Part shown: piece by piece, positions 24,681-33,652 of the stretch
Layout of the letters: every line of letters begins with the position of its first letter
Numbering within the stretch: position 1 is the first letter of the stretch
Assembly: GCF_017837635.1 (NCBI RefSeq)
Contig: NZ_JAGJRS010000004.1
Span: forward strand, 1 to 64,000
Direction of reading: 5' to 3'
DNA from: Frateuria flava
GTDB lineage: Bacteria > Pseudomonadota > Gammaproteobacteria > Xanthomonadales > Rhodanobacteraceae
Length of the DNA stretch: 64,000 nucleotides
Made by a program: the position numbers and the translations under genes
Notes under the pieces: model-generated
Databases searched by the model: none
What the model saw: the letters and a program-made list of their open reading frames with translations, nothing else
Told to the model about the DNA's origin: nothing

Positions 24681-25418
24681 TCAGGCCATGCCGCCGTTGA
24701 CGCCGATCACCTGGCCATTGACGTAGCCGGCCGCGTCCGAGCAAAGGAATGCCACCAGCGCGGCGACTTCCTCCGGCCTGCCGGCGCGCTGCGTCGGCAC
24801 CATCTCGCGGATGCGCTCGGGCGGAAAGGTCTCGCCGATCATCCGCCCTTCGATCACGCCAGGCGCCACCACGTTCGCGGTGATGCCGCGCGAGGCCATC
24901 TCGCGCGCCAGCGACTTCACCGCGCCGTGCAGGCCGGCCTTGGCTGCGGCGTAGTTGGCCTGGCCGCGGTTGCCGACCTGTCCGGCGACCGAACCGACCG
25001 CGACCACGCGGCCGAAACGCGCGCGCGCCATCGGCAGCAGCAGTGGCTGCACGACATGGAAGAAGCCGTTGAGCGAGATGTCGATGACCCGCTGCCACTG
25101 GTCGGGGCGCATTCCCGCCATCGGTGCATCGTCGTGCACGCCGGCGTTGCTGACCACGGCATGGACCGGACCGTCGGCCAGAAGGGTTTGGAGCGCGGCT
25201 TGGGTGGCGGCGCCATCGGTCACGTCGAAGGCGATCGCGCTGGCCTGCCCGCCCTCCCCGCGGATCGCCGCCGCCACCGCTTCGGCCCGCGCAGGCGAGG
25301 TGTTGGCGTGCACGATCACCTGATAGCCGGCGGTCGCCAGCGCGCGACAGATCGCCCCACCGAGGTCACCGCTTCCGCCGGTGACCAGGGCGCGTCGGTT
25401 CACGGGGTTCGTACTCAT
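24681..25418 (-). CDS. 3-oxoacyl-ACP reductase, FabG-like, of aryl polyene locus
   Basis: SDR-family ketoreductase, 245 aa, probably reducing the 3-keto group of ACP-bound polyene intermediates with NADPH. It has the cofactor motif VTGGSGDLGG, SNAG, catalytic Ser in VGSVAGQ, YAAAK, and a C-terminal NGQVIGVNGGMA typical of FabG. Start ATG at 25418 overlaps the stop of the preceding dehydratase (ATGA); the longer reading frame into that gene is a shadow. It is the last gene of the minus-strand aryl polyene operon and converges on the BlaR1-like gene across 233 bp. Confidence 0.85.
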   Translation of the reverse strand: MSTNPVNRRALVTGGSGDLGGAICRALATAGYQVIVHANTSPARAEAVAAAIRGEGGQASAIAFDVTDGAATQAALQTLLADGPVHAVVSNAGVHDDAPMAGMRPDQWQRVIDISLNGFFHVVQPLLLPMARARFGRVVAVGSVAGQVGNRGQANYAAAKAGLHGAVKSLAREMASRGITANVVAPGVIEGRMIGETFPPERIREMVPTQRAGRPEEVAALVAFLCSDAAGYVNGQVIGVNGGMA

Positions 25419-25855
25419 GACATCGGTCCTTCGGGATGGATGACTGCGGCGCGGCCGCTGGCCAGCAGCCGGCCGCCGTGCTCGACACGGAAGGCGTACT
25501 GCGCGCCGGCATCGTCGGCGTAGAGACACTGCGCATGGACGTCCAGGCGTCCATCCGCGGGAACGTGTTCGACTGCCAGCCGCACCTCGCGCAGGCTCAC
25601 CAGCATGCCCGGGCGTGCGGTTTCGACACCTTGCGCCCGCGCGCGCAAGGCGCCGTGCACGGCCATCGCCTGCGCGCCGTATTCGGCCAGGTGCACCGCG
25701 TGCAGGCCGTCCGTGCCGCGCAACGGGTGGTCCGCCAGGGTATGGCCGTCGCTGGTGGCGTGGATGGTGTCCGCGTCCCAGTCGAGCACCGTATCGAGCA
25801 GGCACATGCTGCCGGCGTGCGGGATCAGGTGCGCCCAGTCATTCTTCGGCAGCAT
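25415..25855 (-). CDS. 3-hydroxyacyl-ACP dehydratase-like protein (hot-dog fold)
   Basis: A 146-aa hot-dog protein related to the FabA/FabZ-like dehydratases of aryl polyene clusters, expected to remove water from 3-hydroxyacyl-ACP during polyene growth. It contains IPHAGSMCLLDTVLDWD (the conserved opening with the active-site His candidate) and LAEYGAQAMAVHGALRA (the central helix). It overlaps the MMPL gene by 17 bp upstream and fabG by 4 bp downstream, which indicates tight translational coupling. A second hot-dog gene lies at 29686-29991. Confidence 0.8.
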   Translation of the reverse strand: MLPKNDWAHLIPHAGSMCLLDTVLDWDADTIHATSDGHTLADHPLRGTDGLHAVHLAEYGAQAMAVHGALRARAQGVETARPGMLVSLREVRLAVEHVPADGRLDVHAQCLYADDAGAQYAFRVEHGGRLLASGRAAVIHPEGPMS

Positions 25856-28172
25856 GTCCGGCCTGCGCGTGCGGCGCCATCAGGATCGAAAGACAGAAGT
25901 GGAAGGCCACGCCCAGGCTCACAGTGAGGCCGATCGCGCGCAGCACCGGGATGGTGGCCCAGGCCAGCATGCCGAATACCAGCAGCGCGGACAGCACGCA
26001 CACCAGCGTGGCATGCAGCGTGCGCCGCTGCTCGGCCGCATCCCCGGTGTCGCGTTCGAAGAACAGCGCGTAGTGCAATCCCAGTCCGCCGGCCAGGATC
26101 AACGCGACCAGGTGGAACAGCGACACCTGCACCCCGGCGACGCGCTCGACCGCCAGCACCAGGAACGTGGCCAGGGTCATCGGCGCGAGCACGTGCCAGG
26201 CGCGGCGAAGGCTGCGCAGGGCCAGGCTGATGGTCAGCACCAGCAGAAGGGTCGCGACGAGCAGGGCCTGCAGGATGCGCGTGCGGTAGGCGATCACCAG
26301 CGATTCGGCGGCACCCTTGAGGTCGAGCACGCGCACGGTGCCGCCGCTGCCTTGCGCCAGCGTCGCCAGCGCGGCGGCGTCGTGCACGCCGCTGACCGTG
26401 CCCAGGCCAACCCAGTGGCCGTCGCGCTCGACCAGCATCGCGGCCAGTCGCTGGCCCAGCGGACTGGCCGCGAACGCCTGCGGCGTGAGCGGTGGCAGGC
26501 TGCGCGCGGTTTCCACGTCGGCCACGAACGGGGCGAACAGGTCGCGCCGGAACGGCAGCCCGTCGGTGGCCTGCGCGAGCGCCTGTTCGAGCGTCGCGCG
26601 GTCCGGCAGCTTCTGCTGGCGCGCGCGCTGGGTCGCTGCGCTGGGCAGGTAGCGCGAGGGCAGCTCGATCGCATCGACCGCCTTGCCCGCGACCAGTGCA
26701 TCGACCTTCGGCTCGAGTTTCTCGGACAGCGCGAGCACGGCCTCGGGCGTCGCCGCCTCCAGCACCAGCAGATAGCGCACGTCCGGTGCGCCCAACGCTT
26801 CGCGCAGGCGGGCGTCGCGCAGCAGCAGGTCGGTCGGCAACGGGGTGAGCGCGGCCAGGTCGTTCTGCCAGAACGGCCCCCGCCCCAGCGCGAGCAGCGC
26901 GACGATCAGCACCGCCACCGCCCAGGGAACCCAGCGCGGCCGCGGCAGCGCATCCACCGCCGTGCGCAGGCGCTTGAGCCAGGGCAGCGCGGCGACGTCG
27001 CGCACGCGCACCGGCAACAGGTAGGGCAGCAGGTAGCGTGTGCTGAAGCCGGCGGCGAGCAGGCCGACGATGGTGAATACCGCCAGCTGCTTCAGGCCGT
27101 TGACGCCCGATGCATAGAAGGCGAGGTAAGCGATGCACGCCGAGGCGATCGCGGTGAGCAGCAACGGCCACAGGTCACGCACGCTGGCCACTGCGTCCTC
27201 GCCGGCGCGGCGGTGGCTGAGCACGCGGATCGGGTACTCCTGCGCCACGCCCAGCAAGGTGAAGCCGAACGCCAGCGTGATGCCGTGCACCTGCGGGTAG
27301 ATAACCGTGAGCGCGGCGATGCCGGCCAGCGCGCCGCTGGCCACCGGCAGTGCGGCCAGCAGCAGCGAACCGATGCTGCGGTAGGCCAGCAGCAGCAGGG
27401 CGATGAAGCCGATGGTCGAGATCCGCCCGATCCAGTCAGCCTGCTCGCGGGTCTGCGTGCTGGCGACCACGCTGAAGTAGCCGGGTCCGGAGACCACGAG
27501 CTCCGCGTCGCGGCCGCCGGGCAACGCATGCAGCGTCTGTTCGATGCCGGCGATGGCCTCCTGCTGCGCGTCTGGGTCGAAGCCGGGTGCAAGGGTCTGC
27601 ACCAGCAGCAAGGCCTCGCCCTGGGGCGAGAACCACACGCCGTCGCGGATCTGCGGCGAACGTGCCGGCGCCCAGCGCTGCGCGAGCTTGAGCACCTCCA
27701 GCGTGGGATCACGCGGCAGCAGGCCCTTGAACAGGCTGGCCGCGGGCGACCCGAGATCCTCCAGGCGCTGTTGCAGCTCATCGGCGAGGAAGGTCGCATC
27801 GAGTGCATGCGAGTCCAGCGTGGGCGAGAGCAGGTAGCGGTAGGGCAGCAGCTTCGGATCGAGCGCGGTGAGATCGAAGCTTCCGTTGAGCACCTGCGCG
27901 TAACGCGGATCGGCCTTGAGCTTGCCGGCGAGCGCCTGGCTCAGCTTCGCCAGCGTGGCCTCGTCCCTGCCGCTGATCGCCAGCAGCAGCAGGCGCGAGC
28001 CGGGGCCCTCGCCCACCTGCTCCATCAGCAGGCGCTGGTCGGGCGTGGTCGGCGCGGGCATGAAGCTGCGCAGGTCGGAACCGACCTGCAGGTGTTTCGT
28101 CACCCACAGCCCGAGCAGGGCGAGGACGAGCAGCCATCCGGCCAGCAGCGCGACGCGCGCGCGCAGCGGCAC
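25839..28172 (-). CDS. MMPL/RND-superfamily exporter of aryl polyene locus
   Basis: A 777-aa membrane protein of the MMPL type, with two repeats of one plus five helices around periplasmic loops. TM1 is LLAGWLLVLALLGLWV near residues 10-25, and ISTIGFIALLLLAYRSIG, LALRSLRRAWHVLAPMTLAT and LHYALFFERD mark the helical bundles. In aryl polyene clusters such proteins are proposed to move the finished pigment or its lipid toward the outer membrane, together with the LolA-like protein. The GTG start at 28172 is chosen because it lies 1 bp after the LolA stop; in-frame upstream codons run inside LolA. It overlaps the following dehydratase gene by 17 bp. Confidence 0.85.
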   Translation of the reverse strand: MPLRARVALLAGWLLVLALLGLWVTKHLQVGSDLRSFMPAPTTPDQRLLMEQVGEGPGSRLLLLAISGRDEATLAKLSQALAGKLKADPRYAQVLNGSFDLTALDPKLLPYRYLLSPTLDSHALDATFLADELQQRLEDLGSPAASLFKGLLPRDPTLEVLKLAQRWAPARSPQIRDGVWFSPQGEALLLVQTLAPGFDPDAQQEAIAGIEQTLHALPGGRDAELVVSGPGYFSVVASTQTREQADWIGRISTIGFIALLLLAYRSIGSLLLAALPVASGALAGIAALTVIYPQVHGITLAFGFTLLGVAQEYPIRVLSHRRAGEDAVASVRDLWPLLLTAIASACIAYLAFYASGVNGLKQLAVFTIVGLLAAGFSTRYLLPYLLPVRVRDVAALPWLKRLRTAVDALPRPRWVPWAVAVLIVALLALGRGPFWQNDLAALTPLPTDLLLRDARLREALGAPDVRYLLVLEAATPEAVLALSEKLEPKVDALVAGKAVDAIELPSRYLPSAATQRARQQKLPDRATLEQALAQATDGLPFRRDLFAPFVADVETARSLPPLTPQAFAASPLGQRLAAMLVERDGHWVGLGTVSGVHDAAALATLAQGSGGTVRVLDLKGAAESLVIAYRTRILQALLVATLLLVLTISLALRSLRRAWHVLAPMTLATFLVLAVERVAGVQVSLFHLVALILAGGLGLHYALFFERDTGDAAEQRRTLHATLVCVLSALLVFGMLAWATIPVLRAIGLTVSLGVAFHFCLSILMAPHAQAGHAAEE

Positions 28173-28173
28173 G

Positions 28174-28812
28174 TCAGGCGCCCTTGCAGAGGGCGGCGAG
28201 CGACTCGCGGGTCGGCTCGGCCGGCATCTTCGCGGCCAGGCTGCCGAGCAGGTCGATGGCGACGTCGCCATCGGCTTCCTGCATCCACATGCAGCGCGCC
28301 TCCTTGCCCTGGCCGTCGATGCGGATGGTGGCCACCGTGCGCGCGACCTCCAGCTCTCGTGGGGTGAGGGTCAGCGTCCAGGCGCCCGTGGCGTCGCCGC
28401 GACGGGCGATCGCAAACGCCTGGCGCAGGCGACGCGGGTCGCCGCCGAGTAGCGCCACGAAACTGTCCACCAGCACCTTCAGCTGCGGTGCGCGCTCCAG
28501 CGAGAAGCTGCGCTCGCCCTTGCCCTCGCGCTGCTGCGTGACCTTGCCGTCGGCGATGCGCGCGGTTTCCTCGTGCGGCCTGGTGACGTGGCGCACCAGC
28601 GTGTCGCCGCCCAGCCAGGCCAGCTCGCCGGAGACCACCAGCGGCCGGTCCAGCACCTGCATGAAGCGTGCTTCGGCAAACGCGGTGCGCGCCGGGGCGG
28701 GGCGGCCCAGCTGCCCGATCAGCACGTCGGTGGCATCAGGTGCCGAGGCGTTCGCCGAGCAGGCCAGGGTCAGAAGGCACAGCGCCGCGCCGATCTTGCT
28801 GCCAGAAGTCAT
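28174..28812 (-). CDS. LolA-like outer-membrane carrier protein
   Basis: A 212-aa periplasmic LolA-related protein with a signal peptide (MTSGSKIGAALCLLTLACSANASA). The body has FAEARFMQVLDRPLVVSGEL, LGGDTLVRHVTRPHEE and PRELEVARTVATIRIDGQGK, which make the open beta-barrel half of LolA proteins. It probably shuttles a hydrophobic product across the periplasm with the MMPL partner. The ATG at 28812 is the start that keeps the signal peptide; it makes a 77-bp overlap with the upstream acyltransferase gene, much longer than the other overlaps in this operon. Confidence 0.78.
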   Translation of the reverse strand: MTSGSKIGAALCLLTLACSANASAPDATDVLIGQLGRPAPARTAFAEARFMQVLDRPLVVSGELAWLGGDTLVRHVTRPHEETARIADGKVTQQREGKGERSFSLERAPQLKVLVDSFVALLGGDPRRLRQAFAIARRGDATGAWTLTLTPRELEVARTVATIRIDGQGKEARCMWMQEADGDVAIDLLGSLAAKMPAEPTRESLAALCKGA

Positions 28813-29689
28813 AGAAGTTGAACCAGTTGTAGGGGGCCACGTGCACGTAATGCTCCAGCCGCTGGGCATAACGTGCGATGAGCGCGTCCAGTGCCGGACC
28901 GCGGGCGTGGCGCGGAATGTCCACCTGCTCGGCCAGCGGTTCGAACACCAGGCGGTAGCGCCGGCCGCCCAGGTAGAGCCCGAAGCACAGCACCACCGGC
29001 ACCTTCAGCGAATGGGCCAGGAGCCAGGGGCCGACCGGGAACGGTGCGCTCTGGCCGAGGAACGGCGCGTGCCGCAACGCCTCGTGGCTGCGCCCGCGAT
29101 CGGCCAGCAGCGCAACCAGCGCGCCCTGCTGGCAGGCCTCGGCGATGGCCAGGGTGATCGAGGTACCGTCCTGCGAGGCATCGATCACGCAGGCGCCCAC
29201 TTCCGGCGCCAGCGCTTCGAGCAGTTCGGTCATGGCCGGGGTCTTCTGCTTGTCCAGCAGCACGCGCAGCGGCATCTGCGGGCGCCGCGCGCCGATCGCC
29301 CGCAAGGCTTCGAAGCTGCCTTGGTGGGAACCGAACAGCAGCACGCCGCGCCCCTGCGCCAGGCGCTCGTCGAGCAGCTCCAGTCCGACCGTCTCGATCT
29401 CGAAAGGCGTCTCGCCGTGGGCGAGCAGGAAGATCCGGTCCATGATCGTGGCGGCGAAGCAGTGGATGTGCCGCATCACCTGCCAGGCCGATGCGCGTCG
29501 TCCGAACACGCGGGAGAGATACGCGCGCGAGGCGGCGCGCTCGGGACCGCGGCGCAGGAAGAAGTAAAGCGTGATCGGGTACAGGAAGAGCCGCCCGAAC
29601 CGCCGCCCGCCGTACAACGCGATGTTGCGGATCAGCCACAGCGCGAAGCGTCCGCCGCCTTCGGGCCGGCTTTGCCAGTGATGGGTCAT
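28736..29689 (-). CDS. Lysophospholipid-acyltransferase-like (LpxL/HtrB-type) protein
   Basis: A 317-aa membrane-associated acyltransferase. The HX4E motif HQGSFE (about residue 118) is the catalytic signature of the LpxL/HtrB/ApeD-type family, supported by LLADRGRSHEALRHAPFLG and PVGPWLLAHSLKVPVV. In aryl polyene loci this enzyme is proposed to join the polyene to a lipid or sugar carrier. The family core normally ends near APYNWFNFYDFW; here the frame continues about 21 residues further, overlapping the LolA signal peptide region. ATG start overlaps the upstream dehydratase stop by 4 bp. Confidence 0.82.
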   Translation of the reverse strand: MTHHWQSRPEGGGRFALWLIRNIALYGGRRFGRLFLYPITLYFFLRRGPERAASRAYLSRVFGRRASAWQVMRHIHCFAATIMDRIFLLAHGETPFEIETVGLELLDERLAQGRGVLLFGSHQGSFEALRAIGARRPQMPLRVLLDKQKTPAMTELLEALAPEVGACVIDASQDGTSITLAIAEACQQGALVALLADRGRSHEALRHAPFLGQSAPFPVGPWLLAHSLKVPVVLCFGLYLGGRRYRLVFEPLAEQVDIPRHARGPALDALIARYAQRLEHYVHVAPYNWFNFYDFWQQDRRGAVPSDPGLLGERLGT

Positions 29690-29991
29690 GCGTCCGCCGC
29701 CCCCTCGACCAGGCCGCGGGCCAGCAGGTGACCATCGCGGCGCAATTCGAAGCGTACCTGCGCGCCGGCCGGCGTCAATTGCAGCTCGGCGGTCTGTTCC
29801 GGCGTCAGCGGTGCGACGAACTTGGCCTCGCGCACGCAGGCCAGCCGCTGGCCGCGCCAGGCGCGGAGGGCTTCGGCGACCTGCTCCAGCAGCAGCACCC
29901 CGGCGACCAGCGGTCGTCCGGGGAAATGGCCGGGCAGGCTCGGGTGGCCGGCGGTGAAGGAGAAGGTGGCGTGGTAGCTCTCGGTGCTCAT
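29686..29991 (-). CDS. Short FabZ-like dehydratase of aryl polyene locus
   Basis: A 101-aa hot-dog protein with the FabZ opening motif HPSLPGHFPGRPLVAGVLLL, which supplies the active-site His, then LEQVAEALRAW. It is shorter than FabZ (about 150 aa), as is usual for the small dehydratase partner in aryl polyene clusters, and probably pairs with another subunit (perhaps the 146-aa hot-dog protein). It overlaps both neighbours by 4 bp, so it is coupled to the acyltransferase and the COG4648 genes. Confidence 0.8.
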   Translation of the reverse strand: MSTESYHATFSFTAGHPSLPGHFPGRPLVAGVLLLEQVAEALRAWRGQRLACVREAKFVAPLTPEQTAELQLTPAGAQVRFELRRDGHLLARGLVEGAADA

Positions 29992-30707
29992 GGCGCGCGG
30001 TTCCTGCCGCGGATCAGCTGGGGCCAGCGTAGCGCCAGCCGGTGCAACAAATCATGCAGGCTCAGGTGCGGCAAGTGCCGCAGGTGCCAGCGACGGAACG
30101 CATACTCCAGGGCGAATATCACCGCCATCAGCAGGTAGGCGCCCAGGTGCACGTAGCCCTGCACCCATGCCTGCGGCAGCGACCATGGCGGAGTCACGCC
30201 CACGCGTTCGAGCAGGCCGCCGGGCACCTGACAGGACAGCAGCACGCCCAGCAGCAACGCCTGGGCGGTCAGCAGAACGCTCCAGAAGGCGGTGAGCCGG
30301 CGTGCGTACCGGGCAATGCCTGGCATGAGCAACCGCGGCGGCCCTTCGATCGCCTCGATGAACTGCGCCACCAGCGGCTGCTGGCCAGCCCGCAGGGTCC
30401 GCCCGAACACCCAGGCCAGCAGCAAGTTGAACAGTACCGGCACCGCGTCGAGCAGCAGCGCGGCCAGGCCGCGTGCGGCAAGCCACGCCATCACGCCCGA
30501 CAGCCCCAGCCACAGCAGCCAGGCGCCCCGGCGGCGATCGCGCAGCGCTGGCCACCATAGCAGCCCCAGCAGCAACGACAGCGCCGCCAGCGACAGGAAC
30601 TGCCGGTGCAGCAACGTACCGGCAAGGGCCAGCAGCGGATAGGCGAGCAACAGCGGCAGCGGGCGCCCACCGGGACGCCGGGGATTGGACATGACGTGCG
30701 CGTGCAT
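29988..30707 (-). CDS. COG4648-type membrane protein of aryl polyene locus
   Basis: A 239-aa protein with about five to six hydrophobic helices (LLLAYPLLALAGTLL, LSLAALSLLLGLLWW, GAWLLWLGLSGVMAWLA, VLLTAQALLLGVLLS, LGAYLLMAVIFALEY). COG4648 proteins occur inside aryl polyene clusters, but their biochemical role is not known. Two possible ATG starts, at 30707 and 30692 (MSNPRRPGG); I give the longer. The stop overlaps the next gene start by 4 bp. A 70-bp gap separates it from the ACP gene. Confidence 0.75.
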   Translation of the reverse strand: MHAHVMSNPRRPGGRPLPLLLAYPLLALAGTLLHRQFLSLAALSLLLGLLWWPALRDRRRGAWLLWLGLSGVMAWLAARGLAALLLDAVPVLFNLLLAWVFGRTLRAGQQPLVAQFIEAIEGPPRLLMPGIARYARRLTAFWSVLLTAQALLLGVLLSCQVPGGLLERVGVTPPWSLPQAWVQGYVHLGAYLLMAVIFALEYAFRRWHLRHLPHLSLHDLLHRLALRWPQLIRGRNRAP

Positions 30708-30777
30708 CAGAGTGGGAAAGAACGATGATCCGCGCGACGGGTGAGCGGAGGCGTCACGAGGACGCCGACGCGCCGGC

Positions 30778-31047
30778 TCAGGCGGCGCGATGCTGCTCGA
30801 CGTGCGCCGAGAGCGTAGCCAGGCTGGTGAAGATGCGCTTGTTGTCCGGGTTGTCCGAGCGCAGCTGGAAGCCGTAGCGCTTGGACACCGCCAGCGCGAT
30901 TTCCAGCGCGTCGATCGAGTCCAGGCCCAGGTCGCCGCCGAACAGCGGCGCGTCCGGGTCGATCTGCTCGGGCGCGACCGATTCCAGGTTCAGGCTGTGG
31001 ACGATCAAGGTGGCCAGCTCGTGCTGGGCCGCAGTCTGTTCTGCCAT
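30778..31047 (-). CDS. xanC: Acyl carrier protein of aryl polyene locus (XanC-like)
   Basis: An 89-aa acyl carrier protein. The phosphopantetheine attachment serine is in DLGLDSIDALE, followed by IALAVSKRYGFQL, the usual helix II-III pattern. By analogy with Xanthomonas XanC it would carry the 3-hydroxybenzoyl starter and growing polyene. Many aryl polyene clusters encode two ACPs; only one is present here. It is the first gene of the minus-strand operon, and its promoter must lie in the 90-bp divergent region shared with the chorismatase. Confidence 0.85.
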   Translation of the reverse strand: MAEQTAAQHELATLIVHSLNLESVAPEQIDPDAPLFGGDLGLDSIDALEIALAVSKRYGFQLRSDNPDNKRIFTSLATLSAHVEQHRAA

Positions 31048-31137
31048 GCTTTTTTCCGTACCCCATGCGTGCCTCCCCCCGGCGGCAACAGGCGCGGAGT
31101 GTAACATAGCGGCCTTGTTGCTCCTGGTTTGCAAGGC

Positions 31138-32130
31138 ATGATGCACGGTTGTGAAAACGCACTGGCCGAGCCGCTGCCGCGCCGCGCGCCGCGGGTCGCC
31201 TACCGCAGTGGTGACGTGGCGACCGCACTGGCCGAGTACGGCACGCTGGCGGTGTTCGGTTTCGGCAGCGGCACTCGGTCGGAAGAGGATCCGCGCTGGT
31301 TCCGTGTGGCGCTGGAAAGCTTCGATGCGCCCGCGTCGCTGGAGCTGTGGCAGGTGGACGCCGACGTGGTCCACGGCCGTGACGGCGACCTGCGCTGGGC
31401 CGCTGGCGGCGGCTGGCTGTTCGCCGCAGTGGACCTGAGCGAGGCCGACCACGGTGGCCCCTCTCCGGCAGCCACGCATGCCTATGAAGCCTTGCGCCGG
31501 CTGGTCGAAAGCCGACCCGAAAGACACGTGCTGCGCATCTGGAACTACCTGCAAGCGATCAACCAGGGTGAAGGCGACGCGGAACGCTACAAGTTGTTCT
31601 GCGAGGGTCGCGCCATCGGCATGGGCGATTTCTTCGCCGAGGGTTTCCCGGCGGCCACGGCGATCGGCCACCACGGCCCGGCCAGCCGCCTGCAGGTCTA
31701 CCTGCTCGCCTGCGACCAGCCGGGCGAGCGGATCGAGAACCCGCGCCAGGTCAGCGCCTGGTGCTATCCGCGCCAGTACGGCCGCACGCCGCCGAGTTTC
31801 GCCCGAGCGATGCTGCTGCCGGCGCAGGACGCGCTGGCGATCTCCGGCACCGCGGCCGTGGTCGGCCACGCCTCGGCGCATCAGGACGATCTGCAGGCGC
31901 AGCTGGAGGAAACCTTCACCAATCTGGAGGCGCTGCTGGCGCGCGGGCGGCTGGCGCCAGGCTTCGATACGCAGTCCCCGCTGAAAGCCTACGTGCGCCA
32001 TCCGGCCGATGCTGCGCAGGTGCGCGAGTTCATCGCCCACCGCCTGCCCGGCGTGCCGGTGCTGCTGTTGCATGGCGACATCTGCCGCAGCGAGTTGCTG
32101 GTGGAGATCGACGGCTGGCGTTACGCCTGA
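31138..32130 (+). CDS. xanB2: Chorismatase (XanB2-like 3-/4-hydroxybenzoate synthase)
   Basis: A 330-aa chorismate-processing enzyme of the FkbO/Hyg5/XanB2 family. Xanthomonas XanB2 converts chorismate into 3-hydroxybenzoate (pigment starter) and 4-hydroxybenzoate (ubiquinone precursor). Family regions include VLRIWNYLQAINQGEGDAERY, FCEGRAIG, GFPAATAIG and SAWCYPRQYGR, which line the active site. The start is set at ATG 31138; an in-frame TTG nine bases upstream is less likely and an ATG follows directly. Divergent from the ACP gene, which supports a role in aryl polyene synthesis. Confidence 0.85.
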   Translation: MMHGCENALAEPLPRRAPRVAYRSGDVATALAEYGTLAVFGFGSGTRSEEDPRWFRVALESFDAPASLELWQVDADVVHGRDGDLRWAAGGGWLFAAVDLSEADHGGPSPAATHAYEALRRLVESRPERHVLRIWNYLQAINQGEGDAERYKLFCEGRAIGMGDFFAEGFPAATAIGHHGPASRLQVYLLACDQPGERIENPRQVSAWCYPRQYGRTPPSFARAMLLPAQDALAISGTAAVVGHASAHQDDLQAQLEETFTNLEALLARGRLAPGFDTQSPLKAYVRHPADAAQVREFIAHRLPGVPVLLLHGDICRSELLVEIDGWRYA

Positions 32131-32151
32131 CGGACATCCCTGGTACCGCCC

Positions 32152-32220
32152 TGGAGCGCACCCGTGCGCGACGGCGCGGCACGCTCATGCATGGCAGTCG
32201 CGCACGGTTGCGCTCCTACC
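32152..32220. repeat. REPIN: two inverted REP sequences
   Basis: TGGAGCGCACCCGTGCGCGAC at the left and, inverted, GTCGCGCACGGTTGCGCTCCTACC at the right (each given in parts of the same 20-bp class) with a short spacer. Their arms would fold into one long hairpin. It sits between convergent xanB2 and glmU genes, and the right REP provides the glmU stop codon (CTA on the plus strand = TAG). Confidence 0.8.
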
Positions 32221-33589
32221 GTTTGGGTGTCTTGATGGGGCGCTTGTAGCCGGTGATGGTCTGCTGGCGCGCACGCCCGAGTGTCAGCTCGCCCTCGGGC
32301 GCGTCCCTGGTGATCACGGAACCGGCGCCGATCGTGGCGTTGGCGCCGATCGTCACCGGCGCGACCAGCGCGCTATTGGAACCGATGAAGGCGCGATCTT
32401 CGATGCGCGTCAGGTGCTTGTTGGCCCCGTCGTAGTTGCAGGTAATGGTGCCGGCGCCGACATTGACGCCCGCGCCGATGCGCGCGTCGCCCAGGTAAGT
32501 GAGGTGGTTGGCCTTGCTGCCCTCACCCAGATGGGCCTGCTTGGTTTCGACGAAGTTGCCGATGTGCACGCCGGCGGCGAGCTCGGTGCCCGGGCGCAGA
32601 CGCGCGAACGGACCGATGGTGGATGGGCCGTGGGTGATGACGCCTTCGAGGTCGCAGTGCCCCAGCACCACGGTGCCGGCAGCCAGCCGCACGTCCTTCA
32701 GGCGCACGAACGGGCCCACGCGGACGTCGTCGCCCAGCATCACCTGACCTTCCAGCACCACATCGATGTCCAGCTCCACGTCCATGCCGGCCTGCACCTG
32801 GCCGCGCACGTCCAGTCGCGCCGGATCGGCCATGCGCACGCCCGCCACGAGTAGTTCGCGGGTTGCACGGCGGCGATGGTGGTCTTCCAGCTCAGTCAGC
32901 TGCAACGGGTTGTTGGCGCCGGCGGCCTCGACCGGGTCGGCGCATTCGATGCAATCGGCGGAGAGGCCTTCGCTGGCGGCCATCGCAAAAACGTCGGTGA
33001 GGTAGTACTCGCCCTGCGCGTTGTTGCGCTCCAGCCGGCCGATCCAGCGGCGCAACGCGGCGGCCTCGCCGGCGAGGATGCCGGTATTGACCAGGCGGAT
33101 GGCGCGCTGCGCGGCGTCGGCATCCTTTTCTTCCACCACCGCGGCGACGCGTCCCTCGGCATCGCGTTGCACGCGGCCATAGCCGTAAGGGTTCTCCAGT
33201 ACGGTGGCCAGCAACGCAAGGCGATCGGCAGCCACCAGTGGCGCCAGCGTATCGGCGCGCAGCAGCGGCACGTCGCCGTAGAGCACCAGCACACGCGCGC
33301 CATCGGGGATGTGCGCGAGCGCCTGCGCCACGGCGTGACCGGTACCCAGACGCTCGGCTTGTTCGACCCACTCGACGTCCGGCACGGCGGCGAAGGCGGT
33401 GCGTACCTGCTCGCCGGCATGGCCGTACACGACGTGGATGGAGCTTGGGGACAGCGCTCGGGCGGTGTCCAGCACATGCGCCAGCAGCGGGCGGCCGGCC
33501 AGCGGCATGAGCACCTTCGGCTTGCGGGATTTCATGCGCTTGCCCTCGCCGGCGGCAAGGATCACGACGTGCAGGGGCGAAGCGGGCAT
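32216..33589 (-). CDS. glmU: Bifunctional UDP-GlcNAc pyrophosphorylase / glucosamine-1-P acetyltransferase
   Basis: Makes UDP-GlcNAc for peptidoglycan and LPS; 457 aa, the usual length. The N-terminal uridyltransferase has [27 protein letters not shown] and LYGDVPLL; the C-terminal left-handed beta helix begins near residue 250 and has hexapeptide repeats ([50 protein letters not shown]). ATG start. It follows the ATP synthase genes on the same strand, as in many gammaproteobacteria, though two genes intervene here. Its TAG stop is embedded in a REP sequence. Confidence 0.96.
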   Translation of the reverse strand: MPASPLHVVILAAGEGKRMKSRKPKVLMPLAGRPLLAHVLDTARALSPSSIHVVYGHAGEQVRTAFAAVPDVEWVEQAERLGTGHAVAQALAHIPDGARVLVLYGDVPLLRADTLAPLVAADRLALLATVLENPYGYGRVQRDAEGRVAAVVEEKDADAAQRAIRLVNTGILAGEAAALRRWIGRLERNNAQGEYYLTDVFAMAASEGLSADCIECADPVEAAGANNPLQLTELEDHHRRRATRELLVAGVRMADPARLDVRGQVQAGMDVELDIDVVLEGQVMLGDDVRVGPFVRLKDVRLAAGTVVLGHCDLEGVITHGPSTIGPFARLRPGTELAAGVHIGNFVETKQAHLGEGSKANHLTYLGDARIGAGVNVGAGTITCNYDGANKHLTRIEDRAFIGSNSALVAPVTIGANATIGAGSVITRDAPEGELTLGRARQQTITGYKRPIKTPKR

Positions 33590-33652
33590 GCGGGTACCGT
33601 GGTGAGCTTTCGATGCCGACGAGGATACCAGCGCGTTCGTGAAGCGGACTGA

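Noticed and set aside
31129..31137. TTG start for the chorismatase
   Set aside because: ATG at 31138 follows within nine bases and no ribosome-binding site favours the TTG.
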